This document shows, one piece after another, positions 58,979 through 64,000 of a stretch of DNA of 64,000 nt. Both the position numbers and the translations under genes were made by a program. Under the pieces are notes generated by a model that worked only from the letters and a program-made list of their open reading frames with translations, was not told where the DNA came from and searched no databases. Source of the stretch: Rhea pennata (lineage: Eukaryota; Chordata; Aves; Rheiformes; Rheidae); NCBI RefSeq assembly GCF_028389875.1, contig NC_084668.1:17751993-17815992 (forward strand), in the 5' to 3' direction. Position 1 is the stretch's first letter. The number at the start of each line of letters is the position of its first letter.

Positions 58979-61282
58979 AGCAGGGCCTCCAAGGACACCC
59001 AGTCTCAGTGTACACAAAACTGTAGAAACCCCACAACACTATATGCAGCCATGGGGGTCACAGATAGCATCTGGGGGCACAGTTCATTTTTACAGCCCTA
59101 CCATTTCCTCAGTGTCACCTTGGGCAGCAATGTAACATCCCTCAGCAAATCCAACTGCCCCAAGATCAAAGCCAAGGGTGCCGAGGAAAATCCGTGCTCT
59201 GATTAAAAGTTGCCAGCTGGGACCAGACTTTTGCTTTCCCAGGATCAAGTCCTTATCCCAGACATCAGATGAAGACAGCGTATGCTGGGGCTGTGTCTTG
59301 ATTTCCAGCCAACGCCTCCCTTGGCTGTGTCTACAGTCAATGGGAGTCGCCTTTAGGACAGAGGGTTTTACAGGGATCAGTCCCAGAGAGGTGGCAGGCA
59401 CTCAGATTTCTGGCCTCTTGTTCCTGGCAAAACTCAAACCTTTAAGGCTTGCAATAGCTCCCCGTAGCACCACCATCCCAGGACAGCAGTACACGCTTGC
59501 TAAGGTAAGTGCGTAGCCGCCAGAGCCTCCCACCTTTGGGAGTTATTTCCTTGTCAAAGGTCTAGGGAGCAATCCTTGCGTTTAAACTCTCTACCAGGGA
59601 GCAACGGTGGCAGATATGACTACTCTGTCCCTTCTGCCACAGGTCATCTTGCAGCACTCAAATGCAGCTACCAAACCACTCAAAAAGCCTGCAGGCTCCA
59701 GATGGAGAAATATAGTCAGGAAGCACAGTCTGCACTGGAGAGATGAGCCGTAACCCTGCTTGCAGGTATTTTCCCAGCCATACCCCCATGTAGGGGGTCG
59801 CAGAAGTGCCCCCTTGCCATCTGTGCGCTGCAGCCCCTGGCCCAGGGCAGGTTGCACCTCTGCTGCAAAGCGCTGGGTGTAAGAGCACCCTGAACCCGCC
59901 ACGCACAAGGTGCCCCAGGATTTGTGGGACCCTATCTGCAGCCCCTCAGCAGGATGCTGCCCTTCTCTTACCCCTTGCAGCAGGGCCATCCACTATCTTT
60001 GGAGTCTGGGAAGCCACAGGAGGCTGGTGGGGAAGGTAAATAAACTGCCAGCCCTGTGGTGATTTGTGACTAAATGAACAGTCCAGAAGTCACCTGCAAG
60101 CAGCCCTGGCCCGTTAACCAACCTGATAATGGCTCTTAATCAGCCCTACAGCAGTGGGAGCTGGGCCCACTTGTGTCATTTCTGGCACAGCCCAGCTCTG
60201 AGGTCCCAGGCCGAGTGGCTGCCATCCCCTCTGCAGAAGCACAGATAGGGGCAGCACCTTACCTATCTGGCCCTCACGCCTCCCTCTAAGCACCAGGTAC
60301 CTGCCCCAAGCAAAGGGGTTAACAGGCAAAGCAAACACGGCACAGACCCTCTCAGGCAGGCCTCCTGCAAGGATTTCTGAGCAGTTGTTTATTTAGCCAA
60401 GCAACTCCTCAAATAAGCAGCCCCATCTCTAATGGGACATGGGAGGCTGAACAGAAAAACCTGTTAACAGCTTGGATCCTGGGGTGGGGAGGGGATGGCA
60501 AACCAGCACAGGAAGGCCTGCAGGGCAGGGAGGGTGCCCACCCAGACCAGAAACAGTGAGGGCAGCACTGCAGCATCGCACCTGATCCTGCCCAGCAGAC
60601 AGGCACTGCAAAGGGCTGCGTCACCAGTGTCCTGCAAGGCCAGGCACAGGCAGGGGACCTGTATGACTCCCCTCTATCAGCAGCTGTTGGCTTGCAGGGC
60701 TGGTTTGGGTTTCCAGGGTGCAGCGACACACCACGGAGGCACTCATGCTTGGGGGAGAGCTGGCTGGCACAGGTATAAAGGCAGGGCTTCAAGAAACAGG
60801 GAAATGCAGACGGCTCGGATGCATTTCTTGCGAACACCCAGCATCTGGCTGCTCCAGTTCCATCTGCATTAGCCCTTGACTCCTTTCCTCTTGGGTCCAG
60901 GAACACTATGAGCCCACAGCACCCATCCATACACCACCTCCAACCTGGTACCCCAAACAAGCTCTAGTAGGACTTGGCCTCAGCCTTACTGTATGTCCTA
61001 GCTGCAGGCATTGGCTCTTCAGGGGTGCACTTGCAGGGCACTCCTGTAACCCAGCATCATTTAAGAAACCTGGGGAATGGTTGAACTCAAAGAGAATCAG
61101 GGAACAGCCTCCTTTTACCCTCCTGCTCCCCGTGCCCCTGTCCCAGCACAGGGCCCCAGCACACTCTGCCCAGTACCACAGCACTGAGCCCTGGCACTGC
61201 CAGGCACTCCTATCGCACAGCACCCAGTATCCCCATCACCGAGGGACCTTTTCCTCTGATTTTTCACACCAACTCCAGGATC

Positions 61283-61328
61283 CTCTCTCTCTCTCTCTCT
61301 CTCTTTTTTTTTTTTTTTTTTTTTTTTT
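61283..61328 (+). repeat. (CT)n followed by 25 T
   Basis: About ten CT units (61283-61303) run directly into 25 T (61304-61328). Simple repeat, likely polymorphic. Confidence 0.95.
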
Positions 61329-64000
61329 GGTGCTTTGTCGGGTCTTGTCCCAAGGGCCAAGCCAGGGCTGGGCTCTGGGGCAGCACAGAGAGGTGCAGGG
61401 TGACCCCCCCAGCATAGCCTCACCTCTTCCCTGTTAATGGACTTTCCATGGAGTCAGCTCCTAACCTGCTCCCAGGGTGACCGGATAAATCAGCTGCTCC
61501 TCCCAGGACCTTGGGCTCTAATTAATGTCAGCTCATTAACAAGATAACAGCCATTTATTACCTTGTCTCCCTGGCTGCTGATTAACCCTTTTCCAAGGCA
61601 GGGGCAGGGGGCAGAGATGGTGTGGGTCAGGGATGATGGGGGAGCTGGTGACATCTCTGCAGTGAGACTTGGGGGCCACCTCAACAAGGGGAAGGGGACG
61701 GACAGACAGACAGGCCCTCTCTCAGGACTGTAGAGGGGCTGAGTGAGGGGTGGATGGGAGAAGAGGGGGTCGGGCCTCAGTGGGATAACGCAATGGATTG
61801 AAGCCTTGAGGGAGTTGCCAGGACGCCCTTGGTTATCACCATGGCTTCCAGCACATCCCTGTGCCACAGTGTCCCCAAGAGGCCCTACCCCAGCCCCCTG
61901 GGGAGGGCGAGTCTGAGCCCCTGGGCTCACACGAGTCCCTCTGTGCAGCCCTCGCCCTCCACCTCTTTTTTTAAGGGGCTGCCCCACACAGTCCTGCAGC
62001 CTGGCCGGGGTGCCGGTCCAACCAGACTCGTTGGAAGCCACCAGCATGTCCTTGGCACGATGGAAAGGAAGGAGCCAGAGGGTCCCCAGAGAGGGGATGT
62101 TAATCAGCTGAGTGCCAGGCCCCCCAGTGCCCATCCTGGCACCCAGATGAAAAGACACCCCCAAAGCTAACCAGCAGCGCTCTCTGCCCCTTCGCCTTGG
62201 TGGGCTGCACGCCTGACTGGGTGCACCCCTGCCAGGCTGGCTATGAGGGTCCGCACATCCCACCTCCGGGAGGATGACGACTGTGGACAGGACAGTACTG
62301 GCACAGCGATCAAGAAAGGCATTAAGTTTTCCTCCACTCAGCACCAGGGCTCAGGGGGCTGTGGATACAGGTGATAGGGGGTGCTAGCATCTGTAGAGGC
62401 AAAAGCAGCACCAGCTGCATCGCCCAGCCTGCACCCCTGCAGCAGCCCCGCACCACAGAGGAGGGGGCAGGATGGCCCCCCTTCCAGGGAAGGAGGGAGC
62501 CCTTGACTTGCCTTTGGCCTGTGCCTGGGCACGGAGGGCAGGAGCAAGGGGCTGAGGCAGGCACGGCACCCTCTACAGCAGTCCAGCGCCAGGCTGCTCT
62601 GGCTAATGCGCCCAGTACATCAATCACGCTGCTCGGCGGCTCCCTATTAGGGGGAGCAGCGGCTGGTTAATCAGGCTGAGGGCTTCGGCTCATTAAGCTG
62701 ACACCTTCGTTGCGAGAGTGAGACATGGGGGCACGCAAGGTGCCACTTATTTATTTTCTTCTTTCCCAGGGAATATATTAAACAAATTAAATTCCTGGAG
62801 TGTTGGGTCAGCACAGCCTGCTCTGCGCCTGTCCCAGCTCCGCCTAGATCTGCCACGGGGAGGGGACTGCCTTCCCCGGCCTGCTGCAAGCCCCGGGCCA
62901 CGGCGGCACAGCCCCGGCCCCCTCCAGGTCTGCCCCAGCCCCTCGCAATAAGATGTAGCCCCCCTTTTCCCCTTATTTCTCTCCTCATCCGCCTCCCAGG
63001 CCAGTGATCAGAGCTCGCTGAGGGTGGTTAGTGCATGGGCAGGAGACCTGGTACGAAGCATGGGCCACGAGGTGATCTCTCATAGGTACATGGGACAAGG
63101 AGGTGCTTATGGGGGCAGAGCACCCAAAGTGTGTTTTGGGGGGTAAGGGAACAGCGTTTGCAGCTGATGCTCTCACGCAGGGCTGCAGGGCTCGTGCAAA
63201 TGCTAGCTTCCAGCAGTCTGCCCCCTCCCATGCAGCGGCGGGGAGGTTTTCCCCTTGGGGTGAGATACAGCCCTGTCTCAAGCCCTACTGCTGCCATTTG
63301 GCCCTACTGATGGCAGAGCCACACTGGTGTAAACTACCAGCATCCTGCGCTGAGAATTGGGACCCTCCAGGACAGGGCTCCAGGAGTTGGGTATTCAGAA
63401 AAACACTGCTCGTCCCAAGAACATCTTTCAAACTAGGAGCATTAACAACATGGGCATTGAGCCCAAATCGCACAGGGCTGCTGAAACACCCCCCTGCACT
63501 GGCTTCTTTGCTGCTTCAGGATCAGTTGCCCCTTCTAAAGCCAAATGCTGTCCCTGCTCGAATGCCCTGGAGGATTCAAATGTCTTTTTCTTGCTGTGAG
63601 CACACTTCACTCCAGCCCAGAGCTGGCTGCATTTCAGCCCAGCTCCAGGTCTGATTAGGATGACAAGTATGGGATTGGAGGCTTGGTACAAAATTAGCCA
63701 TTAATCCCCAGATTGGTCTGTTTATTGACCATTTGCAGCCCTTCCTGCCACCACCACCACCTTTTCTCTCTCCATCCCTCTAGCACAGCCTCTCCCACTC
63801 CGCTGTCCCGTCTCATCCCATGTTGTCATCCTCATTCCTTCACAAGAGACCAGTCCCTTCCACCTAGCCACAGTCCTTCAAGTTCCTCTTTATTCCAGGA
63901 CCGGACCCATCTTTTGCTAGTGGAAGGGTGACTCCCTAGAGGTTAGTGAAGAATTAGAAATAATTTAATTTACCTCCCTGTTCGGGTGCTTTGATGAGCT

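Larger units (their letters stand above)
55100..64000. other. Upstream flank of MNX2, no gene seen
   Basis: No coding exon was recognised on either strand; the open frames are short or low-complexity. In human the next gene in this direction is IHH, so the flank may serve MNX2, IHH or both. AT-rich islands with clustered ATTA cores occur at about 58225-58385, 60060-60150, 61478-61590, 62600-62805 and 63650-63735, separated by plain unique sequence. Confidence 0.6.

Noticed and set aside
58944..61328. A and T homopolymer runs as tails of processed pseudogenes
   Set aside because: No gene-like body or flanking direct repeats could be recognised next to either run.
55100..64000. IHH coding sequence at the right end
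   Set aside because: No hedgehog signal-domain peptide (CGPGRG type) was seen on either strand; IHH, if present, lies beyond the window.
1..64000. tRNA, rRNA or CRISPR-like arrays
   Set aside because: No cloverleaf A/B-box pairs, rRNA segments or regularly spaced repeats were noticed; the genome is vertebrate, so CRISPR is not expected.

Overview
The window looks like bird nuclear DNA. It carries two multi-exon vertebrate genes with GT-AG introns (one GC-AG), 5'-truncated CR1 LINEs of the sauropsid type ending in the ATTCTRTG-like 3' repeat, GC-rich promoters, and no mammalian SINEs. One of the genes is MNX2 (first described in chick as MNR2), which is present in chicken but absent from human and mouse. 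I cannot name the species from the sequence alone.

Layout. 1-900: a GC-rich block with a good TATA promoter on the minus strand, firing out of the left edge; human synteny suggests CRYBA2, but no coding exon of it is visible. 900-7,637: intergenic, with a few candidate conserved blocks. 7,638-41,150 (minus): a complete CFAP65 (CCDC108) gene. I could place 31 coding exons whose phases all agree, giving an open 5,373-nt CDS (1,790 aa plus stop). Its introns hold five CR1 fragments and several simple repeats. 41,150-42,200: the CFAP65 5' end, with a CpG island, an RFX-type X-box and a G-rich tract. 42,200-44,824: short spacer with candidate enhancer sequence. 44,825-54,758 (minus): complete three-exon MNX2 homeobox gene (299 aa) with an 8.8-kb first intron and a CCAAT/ATTAAA promoter near 55.03-55.06 kb. 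55,100-64,000: gene-free upstream flank with several AT-rich, homeodomain-site-rich islands that look like regulatory elements, one 62-bp tandem duplication and homopolymer runs.

How the parts relate. CFAP65 is a structural protein of the motile axoneme, needed for sperm flagella; the X-box at its promoter fits control by RFX ciliary factors. MNX2 is a motor-neuron-determining transcription factor. They are head-to-tail neighbours with about 3.7 kb between the MNX2 stop and the CFAP65 start. In chicken these two genes underlie the Rose-comb inversion (ectopic MNR2 expression; CCDC108 disrupted at a breakpoint), so this window is the orthologous, apparently uninverted arrangement. No new molecular system was found; the items worth follow-up are the candidate enhancers around MNX2, the odd splice sites of CFAP65, and the left-edge promoter.
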